The position numbers and the translations under genes were made by a program. The notes under the pieces are model-generated. The model was not told the DNA's origin, did no database searches, and saw only the letters and a program-made list of their open reading frames with translations. A DNA stretch of 64,000 nt from Brassica napus. Taxonomy: Eukaryota > Streptophyta > Magnoliopsida > Brassicales > Brassicaceae. Shown here in pieces: positions 46,874 to 58,839 of this stretch. Position 1 is the first letter of the stretch. Every line of letters begins with the position of its first letter. The stretch spans positions 12,385,597 through 12,449,596 of the forward strand of contig NC_063446.1 of the NCBI RefSeq assembly GCF_020379485.1, read 5' to 3'.

Positions 46874-48081
46874 TTAATCTTCATCACCAAATTTATTCCA
46901 AATATTTTCGATTAAATCATTTTTCAACCGTTCATGAATATGCTCATCCCGAAGATCATTACGATTGGGAAACATATTATTCAGCTTTGTAGGCATGTTG
47001 GTTTCCACCTGTGAACTTCTGGTGACGTCTCTTTCTTCAAATTCAGATATATCGTACCGCATGTATCGATCTCGTTCATTTTCAACTATCATATTGTGTA
47101 GTATGATACATGCTCTCATAATCTTCCCTATCTTTTCTTTGTTCAATGTACGAACCGGGTTTTTGACAATCGTAAATCGAGCTTGCAATACTCCAAAAGC
47201 CCGCTCCACATCTTTTCGGGCTGCTTCTTGAGCTTTAGCAAATAACTCTTGTTTTGGAGATTGAGGGAGTTTGATAGATTGGATAAATGTTGACCATTTT
47301 GGATATATACCGTCTGTTAGATAGTATGCCAACTTATACCTGTGTCCGTTGACCATGTACCTTACCCTGGGAGCTCGACCTTCAAAAATGTCATCAAACA
47401 CAGGAGACCGATCGAGGACATTGATATCATTTAAGGTACCTGGAGGACCAAAAAAGCATGCCATATCCAAAGATCTTGTGAAGCAACAGCCTCTAAGACA
47501 ATTGTCGGTTTTCCTGTTCCTCGTGCGTATTGTCCTTTCCAAGCGGTCGAGCAATTTTTCCACTCCCAATGCATACAATCAATGCTCCCGACCATCCCAG
47601 GAAACCCTCGTTTTTCTCCAATATCGAGTAGTCGTTGAAGATCCTCCGGTGTGGGCCGTCGTAGATAGTCATTTCCGAATAACTGTATTATTCCGTCAGT
47701 GAAATTATGTAAACAGGAAAGTGCAGTGGTCTCACCAAGTCGGAGATTTTTGTAGTGCAGAAAGACCGAACCTCCCGTTGCATCTCTTCTGTGCTGAAAG
47801 AATGGAAAGTTCTCGGATAGCCCATAGACAATACGCAACAATAAATCATTATTCATGCGAAAGCGGCGTCTGAATATTTGTGACGAGAATGTCGCATCTT
47901 CGCTGAAGTAGTCATTCCATAAGCGGTCTTGTCCTCCTTCACGGTTTCGTTCAATATAAGCACGGCTCCTTTGGTTACTGGTTTGGGCCTCGACTATGTT
48001 GGTGAAAGTATCTTCGAAGATTTCTTCGAAAACTTCGTCAAATCTTTCTTCGAAAACTTCGTCAGATGAAGATGCCGACAT
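46874..48081 (-). pseudogene. PIF/Harbinger DDE transposase, one-base frameshift
   Basis: About 402 residues in two overlapping frames, 48081 to about 47455 and about 47470 to 46874. After an acidic N-terminus (SDEVFEERFDEVFEEIF) it has the plant Harbinger nuclease core. The first Asp is in GSIDCMHWEWKNC, the second in GTLNDINVLDRS and the Glu in VERAFGVLQARF, so the catalytic triad is intact. KIGKIMRACIILHNMIVENE closes the domain. The frames are joined at a T-run in WHAFFGPP (about 47450-47456) that is one T short. Everything else reads open, so the damage is a single base. Confidence 0.92.
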
Positions 48082-48929
48082 TTTCCTATAAAGTATAAAT
48101 TTTATTTTTTAAAAAAATATATAAGTTAAATTTAGTATAACTTTTTTTAAAACTTTTTTTAAAGCTATAAGTTCAAAGAAGGAATAAGTTTTAATTTTCC
48201 TATAAAAATGTGTATAACTTTTTTTTTTAAGTATAACTTTTATTTTTTAATATGGTTTCTATAAGTTTTATAAGTGTGATACAAGTTTTAAAACTATAAG
48301 TTTAACACACTAATTTATTTATAAGTTACAGGTTGATTTGGGTTGGTCATACATTTATAAGTGTGATACTTGTTGATTTATCAGTGTGATACAAGAATGA
48401 CCAACTACTCGACCTACGCCTAGTTGATTTATATGTATGATCAGCTATAAGTTCAACAACAAGCAAGATCAACTACATGTAACTAAGAGTTACCGAGTTT
48501 ATATGTATGATCAGCTATAAGAGAAGCATGAGGATTTCATTACATGTTACCAAATTTAGAGAAGCAGTAGTAGTTGATTACAAGTTGCTGGAGATAATAA
48601 GAGCATTCGCAACTTCCGAGTTACAGCAAAAGAGATTACAACTCCGACTGGTGGAAACTAAGCAAAAGAGATAGCTACCTAAAGACATGATAGAAGGGAA
48701 ACTTATAGTACATTTCTTAGAACTACCCGTGACTTGGATTCACTTCAGCCAACCGACAAAACACTTTCAGAACCCGTGACTGGGTTCACATGTCGAACAG
48801 CTACACCTGAAAGAAAACAAAAGACACTTTCAGAACCCGTGACTAGCAAATAAATAAAGTAATACGACATGTGATACAAATAGAAACTACATCTAACTAC
48901 ATGTAACTAACCTAATACCTTAAATATCA

Positions 48930-49798
48930 TCATAACATCTCAGTCATGAGTTTCAGTTTAAGAGATTCTTCCATCTCGGAGAGAGGATCTTTTTTGGCAA
49001 GTAAACGTTCTAGAATCTTTTGTTTAGAGAGCTTTTCTTTCATTTCCATGATGGACTGAAGCTGTGACATCTCTTCTTCCTTGCCACTCTTCTTCCTCTT
49101 ACCAGCTGCTTTAGCAGCTTTCACACCAACTCACCAACTGGTCTGCTTTCAGGTTCGGCAACATCATCTTCTGTATCAACGTCCACCACTGGTTTGCGCT
49201 TCTCCTTCCCACCATCTTTAACCATATAGGTGGTGCACCATTTCTGGTCATGCCTCAGCTCCCTCCACGCATGTTCGAGGCTGAACTTGTGCTCATAAAT
49301 GTTGAAGAATGAGTCGAGGGCAGCTTTCATCACATCGTCTTCATTCTGACCACTTCTCTGCCCCCTCAACGCCACCTCATAGCATCCAACGAACTTACAA
49401 ACCTGCTCGTTAATCCTAGCCCACCGCTGCTTCGCTGGACCAAGCTCTCTTGGTACTGTCCCAACCAGTTGAGGGCTTGCGTTGTAGTAGTCAATAATTC
49501 TCTTCCAGAAACGTTCAGCTTTCTGGTCACAGCTGACAACGGGGTCTTTGCTGGTGTTAAGCCAAACACCAATGAGGATTTTATCCTCATTAAGAGACCA
49601 TTTCCTCCTCTTTTTGTTAGCAGACTCGACAGTAGGCTGCACAACAGACTGGACAGCAGGTTGGAAAGAAGACTCGACACCAGGGTGGAAAACAAACTCA
49701 TCAGGACCTTGGGACCCGAACCAAGCTGGTTCGGGTGACTCAAGATCAACTGAAGATTGACTATACATTAGATTAACAAAGCCAGTTGTGGTATTCAT
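48930..49798 (-). pseudogene. Harbinger Myb/SANT-like ORF1 protein, frameshifted by 8 bp
   Basis: Starts at the ATG at 49798 with NTTTGFVNLMYSQSSVDLES, then Pro/Gln repeats, then the Myb/SANT-like domain (RRKWSLNEDKILIGVWLNTS, FWKRIIDYYN, RWARINEQVCKFVGCYE). The frame stops at 49121. The expected coiled-coil tail (VKAAKAAGKRKKSGKEEEMS to MTEML) follows in another frame and ends at 48930. At the join GTTGGTGAGTTGGTGTGA shows an 8-bp tandem duplication that causes the shift. In Harbinger elements this protein helps the transposase bind DNA and enter the nucleus. Brassica databases often mislabel such proteins as glutathione S-transferase T3-like. Confidence 0.85.
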
Positions 49799-50202
49799 GT
49801 TTAGATTATAGGTTTCTGTTACTCTAATAGCAACACAAACCCTTAAGTAACCAATAGAAAGTACGTTCGCATTTAGTTTCGGAGTTGTTAGGCAGATAGA
49901 AAGCAAACAAGCATTTACCACCACTCTAATCATACTAATAAGTTCTACACTAGCTACACTTAAACCTAACAAGTACGGTTCTATCAAATCTAGCATTAAA
50001 AACAATTAAAGCATGAAGAGATAAGTTTTTTTTTTATTACTGAAACTAGTAAGTAAGCGTGAAACAAGTTACCTGCCAACCCCTTCTCGAGTTCTGACAC
50101 TGATGTTTAAAACCTCTGAAGCTCTTCCTTGAATGACATAAGATAAAACAGTTAAATTTTCAAATTTTAAATCAAATTAAGTATCTAAATAAGGTATGAA
50201 AC

Positions 50203-50715
50203 TTACCAGCCCATAACGATGACCAGTATCACCAACACCAGTACACTAACTCCCTTTGCCAAACCATAGTTAATCACTGATGTCTTCTTAGTTAACACAC
50301 CCACGATCTTGTCAAGCTTAGCCACCTTCTGGTCACTCTCAAAGAATTGATCCTTCACCATCCTAAGTTGTGTCTGCGTTTCACGAAGCTCTTCTTGAAT
50401 CGCCACATCCCACCATTTCCAGATGTGGGAGTCTCCATCGTCAACGTTGTTGCAGGAGAAGTACCTCTTTCCTGGATCTTTACGAGTGTACGAGGTTTCA
50501 ACAACAACCTCACTACCGCAATAGCATGTCCTCGGTATTCCTTCATCAGCCTCAGGTTCTGGTGGGTACTGATCCACTTCTGCAATTATGTAGCTACTCT
50601 GAGCTTCATCCCCGTAGAGAGCAGCTTCTGCTTCAAGTAAAGAGTTGATGTCGAACTCCTCTGATGAAGGCTGCGTGTAGCTATAGTCTTGTCCCATGTT
50701 CGTTGGCCTGCCCAA
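50203..50715 (-). CDS. GRF-type zinc-finger protein carried by the Harbinger element
   Basis: 170 codons, intact. The acidic N-terminus (SEEFDINSLLEAEAALYGDE) is followed by the GRF zinc finger at about residues 62-101 (CYCGSEVVVETSYTRKDPGK, RYFSCNN, then IWKWWD), a coiled coil (about 107-145, EELRETQTQLRMVKDQFF) and a C-terminal hydrophobic helix (VSVLVLVILVIVMGW). Plant genomes have many such small GRF proteins, often near transposons. The GRF fold binds single-stranded nucleic acid in other proteins. Lying within the element ends and on the same strand as its other genes, it may be a cargo gene or a regular third gene of this lineage. Confidence 0.8.
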   Translation of the reverse strand: MGRPTNMGQDYSYTQPSSEEFDINSLLEAEAALYGDEAQSSYIIAEVDQYPPEPEADEGIPRTCYCGSEVVVETSYTRKDPGKRYFSCNNVDDGDSHIWKWWDVAIQEELRETQTQLRMVKDQFFESDQKVAKLDKIVGVLTKKTSVINYGLAKGVSVLVLVILVIVMGW

Positions 50716-51505
50716 AAAACCAGAAACTATGTTAAGAACACATTCACTAGGGAGTTTAAGAACACATTAACTTATATATATGATCAACTAAACAGTTTAC
50801 TAGCTACACATTAAGCTAACAGAAAACCGTACAAATACGTTTTGAAACCAGAAAAATATAAGCCACAGGAAACCATACAGATACGTTTTGAAACCAAAAA
50901 CGAATTGAAACCCTAACTACATCGATTGAAACCGAAAACGAAAACCAAATTGAAACCGAAAACAAGTGATGAGTTTTCCAGCTAACTAAATCGATTGAAA
51001 CCCTAACTACAAACCAAAAGATCCCCAATTGAAAACGATTTGAAAACGATTTGATAACAATTTCAAAACCCAGAAATTTTTGAAACCCTAAATGGAGGAA
51101 ATCCCCAAATCGATTCAAAGGAAATACGAAGCATAGAGGGAGACGAGAACAACATGGAAGCTAACATATCCTTAAATCTACCACAGAATTAGTTTATTTA
51201 CCTTTGACGATGGAAGATCGACGATGGAGAGAAATCGAAGATGGAGAGAAATCGCCTTTCGTCAAGAGCTCTGATTTTTTTTTCTAACCTTCGGCCGCGA
51301 ATGTTTTTTTTTCTCGACATAACCCAACACAACATATCGTCGGGCCAACCATCAGACGCCACGTGCAGTAAGGACTTGATCCTTTGAAGCCTTATTTACG
51401 GACTGATCCGTACCGATCCGTCTAAAGCTGAGCCCAATTCATAATTTTTTTATTGTAAAAATGCTAAGGATTTGGGCCACGGACCCGTGACGGACCTCCG
51501 TTGCG

Positions 51506-51740
51506 GTTGGCCTAAGAATCATAATAATTGGATTTGAATTTTATAATGTCCATCATTAAATAATAGTATATCTAAGATAGTCAATCAATTAATTATAACC
51601 CCCACACTTGCATAATTGAACGGATATTTTGTTTTTTTTTGAAAAAAAGAAATCAAATTGAACGGAATATTGCAAGCCATAATTTAATACTATAATTTCA
51701 ACAGAATATTGCAAGCCATTACATTTAATGGAATATCAGG
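51506..51740. repeat. RRS1 3' segment copy B, right part
   Basis: Resumes the match to copy A beyond the Harbinger element (28660-28723 and 29250-29340), including AATTGAAC, GAATATTGCAAGCCAT and CATTTAATGGAATAT. It lacks the 517-bp MITE of copy A and has a small local duplication around 51625-51665. Confidence 0.85.
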
Positions 51741-52559
51741 TGGTTGTCCGCAGTTTCGCAAGTATAAAAATTGTATGAAAATTATATATTATGTTTAAAA
51801 TTTTATAATTTTGAATAATAATCGTAACTATTAAAATAACCTTTTAACTTTACATAGTTTGAAAATACAAAGTCTTGATATTGTATAATCTTTGAAGATT
51901 ATTGAGATATAATGATAATTCTATAAATTTTAATATAAGTTTCCAAAAGTCTTTTTATGACATAATTTGTGATTAATAAAAAACCGAAGATTAATGAACA
52001 AAAAATTATTTTTATAAAACTTTCAATTTTAGCATTATTTTGTCTACCACTTTATTTTATTTAGAAATAAAATAGTTACAAAGTTTTCATAATTTTGTCA
52101 AATCGCAAATCACACTTTCTCACACATTTTTGATTTAGTGTTAAATACAACACTCACAATTGGTTAACCAAACAAATTCATCCTTAAATTTTCTCCAATT
52201 ATCATATTATTTTATCAAACACTGATTCATTTAAAAGTATTATTTTTATTTGGGTATCTTTTAAAATTATTATTTTCATTTTAAAAAAATTACTTTAATA
52301 CATACCTATTTTAATTAAATATTATTAACTAATTATATATCAGAAAATAATATCTAAAATTTTAAAAAACATGATGTCATTATTTTAGACATATATACTT
52401 AATATTAATGTGAGATTCAATAATTTTAGTACATCAAAATAACATGATTCTATATGTATAAAATTTGTTAGAACTTTGTTACCACACATTGTAAAAATTT
52501 ACTTTACCGAAAAAATACATATCATTATTTTGTAAATCATTTAAAAAATAATAATTTAT
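51741..52559. other. Intergenic, AT-rich
   Basis: No gene seen. Only short AT-driven frames. Confidence 0.5.
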
Positions 52560-52830
52560 GTTATATACTTTCGAAGCTGACGCTTCCGGCTTCAGTAATA
52601 TGAAATTGTACCTATTTTCTATCATTGTTGGATCATCGAGCTTGTTGACCACAACAACCAGTTTAGACAAACCTAAACTTTAGGCGAGCTCAGCACGTTC
52701 AGTGGTCCCTCATATCAACTTATCATCATCCCTTATTCAAATGAACCCTTTTGACTGAAACCACCAAGACGCCAACGTTTGCTTCAAGTGATGCATGAAT
52801 CATCTGCTCTAGATACTCCCTACGACCCTA
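52560..52830 (-). pseudogene. Relic of an eRF3-type GTPase
   Basis: On the minus strand from about 52830: EQMIHASLEANVGVLVVSVK, a stop, then GTTERAELA, a stop, then SLGLSKLVVVVNKLDDPT. In order and spacing this follows the eRF3 (SUP35/GSPT) GTPase domain, including the G4 motif NKxD in the eRF3-specific form VVVNKMDDPT. Two in-frame stops and a frame change show it is dead. The flanks have no other eRF3 sequence that I can detect. Confidence 0.7.
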
Positions 52831-54397
52831 GAAATAAATCAAAATCAATATGTGGTTGTAACCCAGTTTGCTATGAAATAATCATTGTCAGCCAAATCTG
52901 AAAATCAAAAATAAGCGCACATAACCTATAAAACTAACAAGAGAAGAAAACCCGAAGAACTTGGGAAAAAGAAATAGGCCACAACTTGCACTAACTTTGT
53001 ATTTTAGTTTAGATGTTTAGTTTCTTAAATAAGATAACAACTTTTTCTTTATTTCATCAAATAGTACACAAATAATTATTGGGTTAATTTGCTTGATAAC
53101 CATAATAGAAACAAAAATAAAAAATATAGCCATATGGATTAGATAATGTAACAAGTAACCATTTATTTACTGTCTAGTAATGATATTTTGTCGATCCTAA
53201 CCTTTTATTTTATTCCACAGAAATTTTATATATAGAATAGTGATGATCTATTCAAAGTAGTATAGAATATTTCCAAAAAACATATAATTACCACCAAAAA
53301 ATAATCAAGAAAAAAAGATGGGGTTGTGATATGAATTCAAATCATCTTATATAAAATAAAATATTAGTAAAAATGTCTTTATTTAGAGCTACTCATCTAT
53401 TTTAGGAGATATATGTATCTTTGAAGAAGTTTAATTATGATACATAGAAAATAATGCAATTAATTTTTCAACTAAAGAAACTATTGACAATTAATTTTAC
53501 TATTCTATCAAATTTACTTACACTGGCTAAATGAGTTGTAAATATTATTCAAAGAAATTACAACACAAACGTATAAGCTCACTGATGAAATAAGAAAAAA
53601 GACAGATTACATGATGTAATCAACACAATAATACTTGGCATGATGTTTCTACTATATATGATGTATTGATAAATATAACGCTATTCTATAAAATTAATAT
53701 AAAATAGACATGAATATCCTTGTTAATAGCAATTTATACATTTTAAGAGAAATTTATATCCGTTTAAAAAGATTTAAAGTATAACATATGCAGAATAATA
53801 TGTATGTTTTATAATATAATATAATATGAACGTACATATTATTTTGTTTAGATTTTAGTAGTTACAAAAATAAAAATAATAGTATCAAATTATAGAGATC
53901 TAGAATGATTTTGTTTAGATTTTCATCAAATATATTCAAAATATAATTAAAATGAAAAATAAAATATGAGATATGTGGATTGGTAGAAATATTATATCAT
54001 ATGTTTTTTTTTATTTTTAAAACAAATATAAATAAAAAAAAACACCCAATATTATATTTGTAGAAGTGTAAACACATATGATATAATATTTTTTTTAAAC
54101 TATATATTACAAAATGAAATGTATATATCTAAGAAAATTTGCTATATTTTAATCTTTAGAAAAATGAATTTCTTGCATCAAGTAAGAATAATGGAACAAA
54201 GAATATCATTGATATTCATTAATAATTTCTTTACATAGTAACTCGTGGTTTAGATCCTGGTAGTCCAAAACTAAAATATCACACATGAGATTCAAATATA
54301 ACTCTAAATTAATAGATAATATTATATAGATGGTATATGGACTTTGTTTTATTACACGTTCACTTTTTATACCATTCTCACCTTCATAATACATTTT
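52831..54397. other. Intergenic, very AT-rich
   Basis: No gene, RNA or named repeat seen in about 1.5 kb. Confidence 0.5.
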
Positions 54398-54645
54398 TTC
54401 TCTTACCTTCAAAGAAGGAAGATCTGATCAGTAAGCATAACCTATAACAAAGAGCAAGAGGAAAAACTGAAAGCAGCATCATTAGTAAATAAGAGCCACT
54501 GAGTAAATCATTGTTAATAAATAAATAAGAGACGAGGAGAATCACAGTTGTCTCCATTGACAAAGCATAGTACAAAAATAGTTTGTCGCTTCCAAGAGTT
54601 CCGCTCTTTCAAAGTGGCTCCTCGCTAGCAAACCTTTAGTGAGGT
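54398..54645. repeat. RRS1 downstream segment, duplication copy C
   Basis: Matches 28388-28645 (and 45540-45820): CTTACCTTCAAAGAAGGAAG, then GATCTGATCAG, AACAAAGAGCAAGAGG, CAAAGTGGCTCCTCGCTAGC and AAACCTTTA. It starts beyond the RRS1 exon, so it carries only the downstream part. Confidence 0.85.
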
Positions 54646-54832
54646 TTAAGAGCAATTGCTTATGGAATTATATCTTAGGGAGAAATCAATTCAACTTTTT
54701 CACATGATTTAATTTACTCACTCACACAATCTTTTGCACTCTCTTGTGAGTTTAGTTACAAAACCAACAAAAAATCTCCAAAAGCAGATAGCAAATGACA
54801 TGTCGCTGTAACTTGAGGATCACTCTAAAGCT

Positions 54833-57800
54833 CTAGGAGACTCCTTGGAAAGGCATCTTCAGGGTATCAAAAATAGCATTCTGTGAAAAAGTCTTCCTGA
54901 ATCTCTCCAGCAATTCTCCTCCATCATTTGCCTGAGCCGCTGCATCTGCCGCTTCCTTAGCCATTCCAATACGAGCATAAGCCTGAGACACCACCACAGA
55001 AACAAGGCTCGCAATAAAGGCTTTGATAGATTTAAAACAATATCGAATCCACGAGCACATATGTTTATATGCAGAGCATACCTCGCCTCTTTCAACAAGA
55101 TCTGACAGCTTGGGGATGTATTTTAGAGCTTCCGCTTTCTCATCTGCATCGATACATGCCTCCACAAATGGACGGAATCCTGTCATGATATAAATGCCAG
55201 TTAAAACACAAGATAACTCAAGAGACGAATATGCTTGCCCTTAAGTCTTAATCCCAGACTAGTAGAGGATGCAAGTGTCATAAGGCTGTAAAACTGACCT
55301 GTTGGTGGTCTCTTTTCCTTTGAAAACTTCTCAAGCGCTTCCCAGTCTTTGATTGTAGCCAGAGCAAATGTTTTAAGCCAATACCATCTCTTATCAGAAA
55401 CCTGAAAAATTCAAAAGGTACTGTGGTGAAGATGGCGTTCTTACGATTATTCATCGCACAAGAAGGGAGGAAAACAAATAATCCAATGAGACCTTGAATT
55501 CTGACTTCACTTTTGCTGCAGCGCGATTGTTACGCAGGACAATACATGTACGTATTGTATCATTGATGCTTGAATCAACAAAGATAGCCTGCTTCGTACT
55601 AGCTTCTAGCTCATGTTGTATCCTAAACCATGTAGCAAATAAAACAACAGATAACAAAATAAAAGGACAATTAGAAGAAGAACAAAGAATACAGAGAGAC
55701 TGCCTTAGAAGAAAAAGGAGCACACTGGCTTACAATCTCTATTACCTCAGGAGTTTTGCATGCTCCTCAGCAGCCTTAGACTCGAAAGTGTGTTCCTTTG
55801 TCTGAGAGAAAAGGTTGCTGGCTTTCTCCATTAGTTTTATCCGTGGACCGTGCAACGGAGATCCTTTACTAGCCATTGGGTTTTTCCCCATATCCCATGA
55901 TTCTTTCCATAAAAGGAAAGCTACCTCCTGAAACAACCAGCATTTCTTTGATGGTCAACTTCCAACATTTTAACGAACTGGCCTAACTTAGCTTCTGAAC
56001 AAAGATAAGTAATCAAGGAACAACAACTAGATCATGATACGTACATGAATCTGACCCGTAGATAAAAAGAAATCCTTTAGAAACTCCTGTTTGTGACACC
56101 TACAGCAGAAATATTTTTATAACATCGTTAGATACTTACAAAATATGAGCAAGATAATCAAGTCAAGTCTGCTGTCTGCTACATAGAATAAGTTTTCTTC
56201 CTACCGTGCATAAGCTACGAACAAATCACGTGCCAAAACTCTGCCTTGGATCATCGCAAAGAACTCCAAAGGAGGCCTCTGGTCAACCCCCACAAATTAA
56301 AAACTAGTTAGTTCTTTTTGTTAGCACCAGCACAACACACAGATTTATATTTTAAGTGTAACTTCAAGAATAAACTACTCAACGCACCTTTTGCCATATA
56401 TGAAATATAACAAGATAAACCAGGTCGGTGTCACCACTCTCAGTTGCTTTCACTAAAGCGGTATCTTCCTCCCCAATGCTTAGTAAAAGAGGAACCTAGA
56501 GTTACAGAAAGTGACCACAAAAGATGTGAAACTGTGTTTTTACACTAGTTCATTACTTGAATGCCTTTGTTACTTCTGCATTAGGAATCCTAGCAGAAGG
56601 TGCTTATCTAAGATAGACAAACCTGTTTCGTGGAGCGTGGTTCATGTTCAACTAGCATTGCAGCTAACTTTCGACGTCCACAGTTATCAGCATGAGTGGC
56701 CACTGCAGCATAAGATATTCCTTTGCATAGTTGGAGCTGAAAATTCAATGTAACATCGCTTCTTTTAAGTCCACGTGTTTCCTCCATCTCTATATACATA
56801 TCTTGCAAAAAGACTAATAATAAACTAGAATTTGAACCTTATCAAGTAAAATTTCAAGAAGATGAGCATCTGGAGTTGATGCTGAAGCAGTTATCTTTGC
56901 ACACGCCCAATGCATTATCACCACTTCCTACACGACGCCAATAATTGAAAAATTCACAATCATTCTACGACTCGACAGAAGATAGAAAGAGTGAGTTGCA
57001 GAGTGAAAGTAGAACAACATCTGACTTACTTTATTCATTCCTAAGTACTCAGATATCCGGAGAGCAAGAAGGTGGGAATGAGCATTGATTAGGCGACTAA
57101 TCAAAACCACTGGTGTCAATAACTGCAATCCATATAAAATTCATTAGGAAAGAGTAGCTGCAAGTGTTTGCAATACTTTCTTTCTCGAGAAAAATTATAT
57201 AAACTGCAAAGACCTTGTACTGTTGAATGCTAAGAGGTATGCCAATATCAGGATCACGAACGGCATTCAGAACCCTTAAAGTTCTACAAGTCTCTTGGAC
57301 ACGGTCACGCTGAAAATTGCTGTCACAGCTCACCGAGCGTTAGTCTCAGAAGTTAGATTACTGGAAACTCAATTTTTTCAAAAAAACTAACCTGCTGAAA
57401 GCTTGTCCATAACTTGCCGCTCGTAACAGAGCCCTCTGACGAGTTACATCAAATTCATGGCCAGCAGCATCAATGCAGGATTCAACAGCCTCAGACAGTG
57501 ATGAACGAATTAGTCTCAAATTTTCATCTGCCTGACAGAATAAGAGCAAATTCAACTTCTTCATCCATATCAAGTAATATTAACTATAAAACATTTTCAT
57601 TAATAGTAATATAGATACCTTAGCACTTCGCCTGTCAAAATGATCCAAAGCATCATATAGCAACGCTGCAGGTGATGTGCTTCCAATCTTAAAGATTGAC
57701 TCAGTAGAATCAGGTACTCTTTGCAGAAACTCAAGGCTCGTGTTAGATAAAATCCTCACTCCATCGCATTCTGGGATAAGAATCACAGGTTCATCGTAGA

Positions 57801-58823
57801 AATAGTGGACTGGATCTCCCAAAGGACCCACCATCATTAAATCCTCATCCCAATAGAGCAGAACACTATCCATCCCACACCACGCCATTTGCTGAGGAGG
57901 AAGAGCTGACTAGAAAAAAGTAAAGACACAGATTAAGTCACCACAGTCTATGAGAAAGAACAAAACATATTAATGCACACCTCACAGCTGTAGTCAATCG
58001 CAATTTGTTTTGATTCCATGCCAACGACAACAACCCGGCCATCATGAGTGAAGAGTGTAAGGAACTTTCCATTAGGTGATACAATCATCTTCTGCACCGG
58101 TCCAATCAAATTCCCATAATCATCATTCTGCATCTCAGAGTCTTCGCCACTAGGCTCATCGAACCTAATAGACTGTGCCTCGTCCTCATCCACAACATAA
58201 ATCTCATGGCCAACCGCTACCAACACCTCAACGTTCCCAGACATGGTGTACTGAGGCTCCCTCACAGCTAAGCAAGTCGGCTGAAGCATATCGTCTTCTG
58301 TTAACCCCGGGACATCAGCAAGCTTATAAGGCTTCATCGTCTTAAAATCCGAAATACAGAACAACTGTCCTCCTTCCGTCAAGCAGACGACACCGTTCCC
58401 CCAGAAGACACACTCCACCACATTCTGCTCAAAGCACTCTTTCCCCATCGTCACATTAGGCTGAATGAGCTCGGCGTGGATGTTGTAGCGGTAGATGGTG
58501 CCGTCTTGGACAATGGAGATGAGTGTCTGATCATCTGACCATGACATCCCGATGAGGCGTCCCCCAGGGTGCTTCCAGACAGTCTCAGAGAGGAGTACAC
58601 CTGCTGAGTTGAAAATGCGAAGCTTTCTTAGAGCAGATTCGGCGTAGAGTTGGACAATCTTGGAGTCGTCTCGAATGACTGCGATTGGACCACCGAAGGA
58701 GGCACAAGCGACCTTGTTGCGACTTAAGTCTACATGTTTCCATCTCATCTGGTAGATCTCAGGCTTCCTGTAATATCGGTTGTAGAGAAGCTGCCATTCC
58801 GCAGCAACAGAGACGTTCGCCAT
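54833..58823 (-). CDS. VCL1: VPS16 / VACUOLELESS1, HOPS-CORVET core subunit
   Basis: Fifteen coding exons on the minus strand: 58823-57981, 57909-57619, 57531-57392, 57319-57214, 57122-57030, 56927-56838, 56736-56623, 56495-56388, 56278-56205, 56099-56045, 55927-55746, 55622-55493, 55401-55299, 55179-55082 and 54982-54833. All are GT-AG and in phase, giving 858 residues, the length I remember for Arabidopsis VCL1. The first ~400 residues are the VPS16 N-terminal beta-propeller (EWQLLYNRYYRKPEIYQMRW, ending near LLYDALDHFDRR). The rest is the alpha-solenoid that ends KTFSQNAIFDTLKMPFQGVS. VPS16 acts in the HOPS and CORVET tethering complexes that fuse membranes to the vacuole, and Arabidopsis vcl1 mutants lack vacuoles and die as embryos. 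Position matches At2g38020. Confidence 0.96.
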
Positions 58824-58839
58824 CTTGTTTCGTCAGAAC

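Larger units (their letters stand above)
45850..51505 (-). mobile_element. PIF/Harbinger DNA transposon with three genes and a captured B3 fragment
   Basis: Inserted in copy B, between a TAA at 45847-45849 and a TAA at about 51506-51508. Copy A (28655-28670) shows the empty site with one TAA, as expected for PIF/Harbinger. The ends (GAGCATCCACAATAG and the complement of GGCCAACCGCAACGG) form a weak inverted repeat. Genes on the minus strand, 5' to 3': a GRF zinc-finger protein, a Myb/SANT-like protein, the DDE transposase, and a B3-domain gene fragment. Transposase and Myb-like genes each carry a frameshift. Confidence 0.85.

Noticed and set aside
46965..47702. Plus-strand frames over the Harbinger transposase
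   Set aside because: Shadows of the minus-strand transposase.
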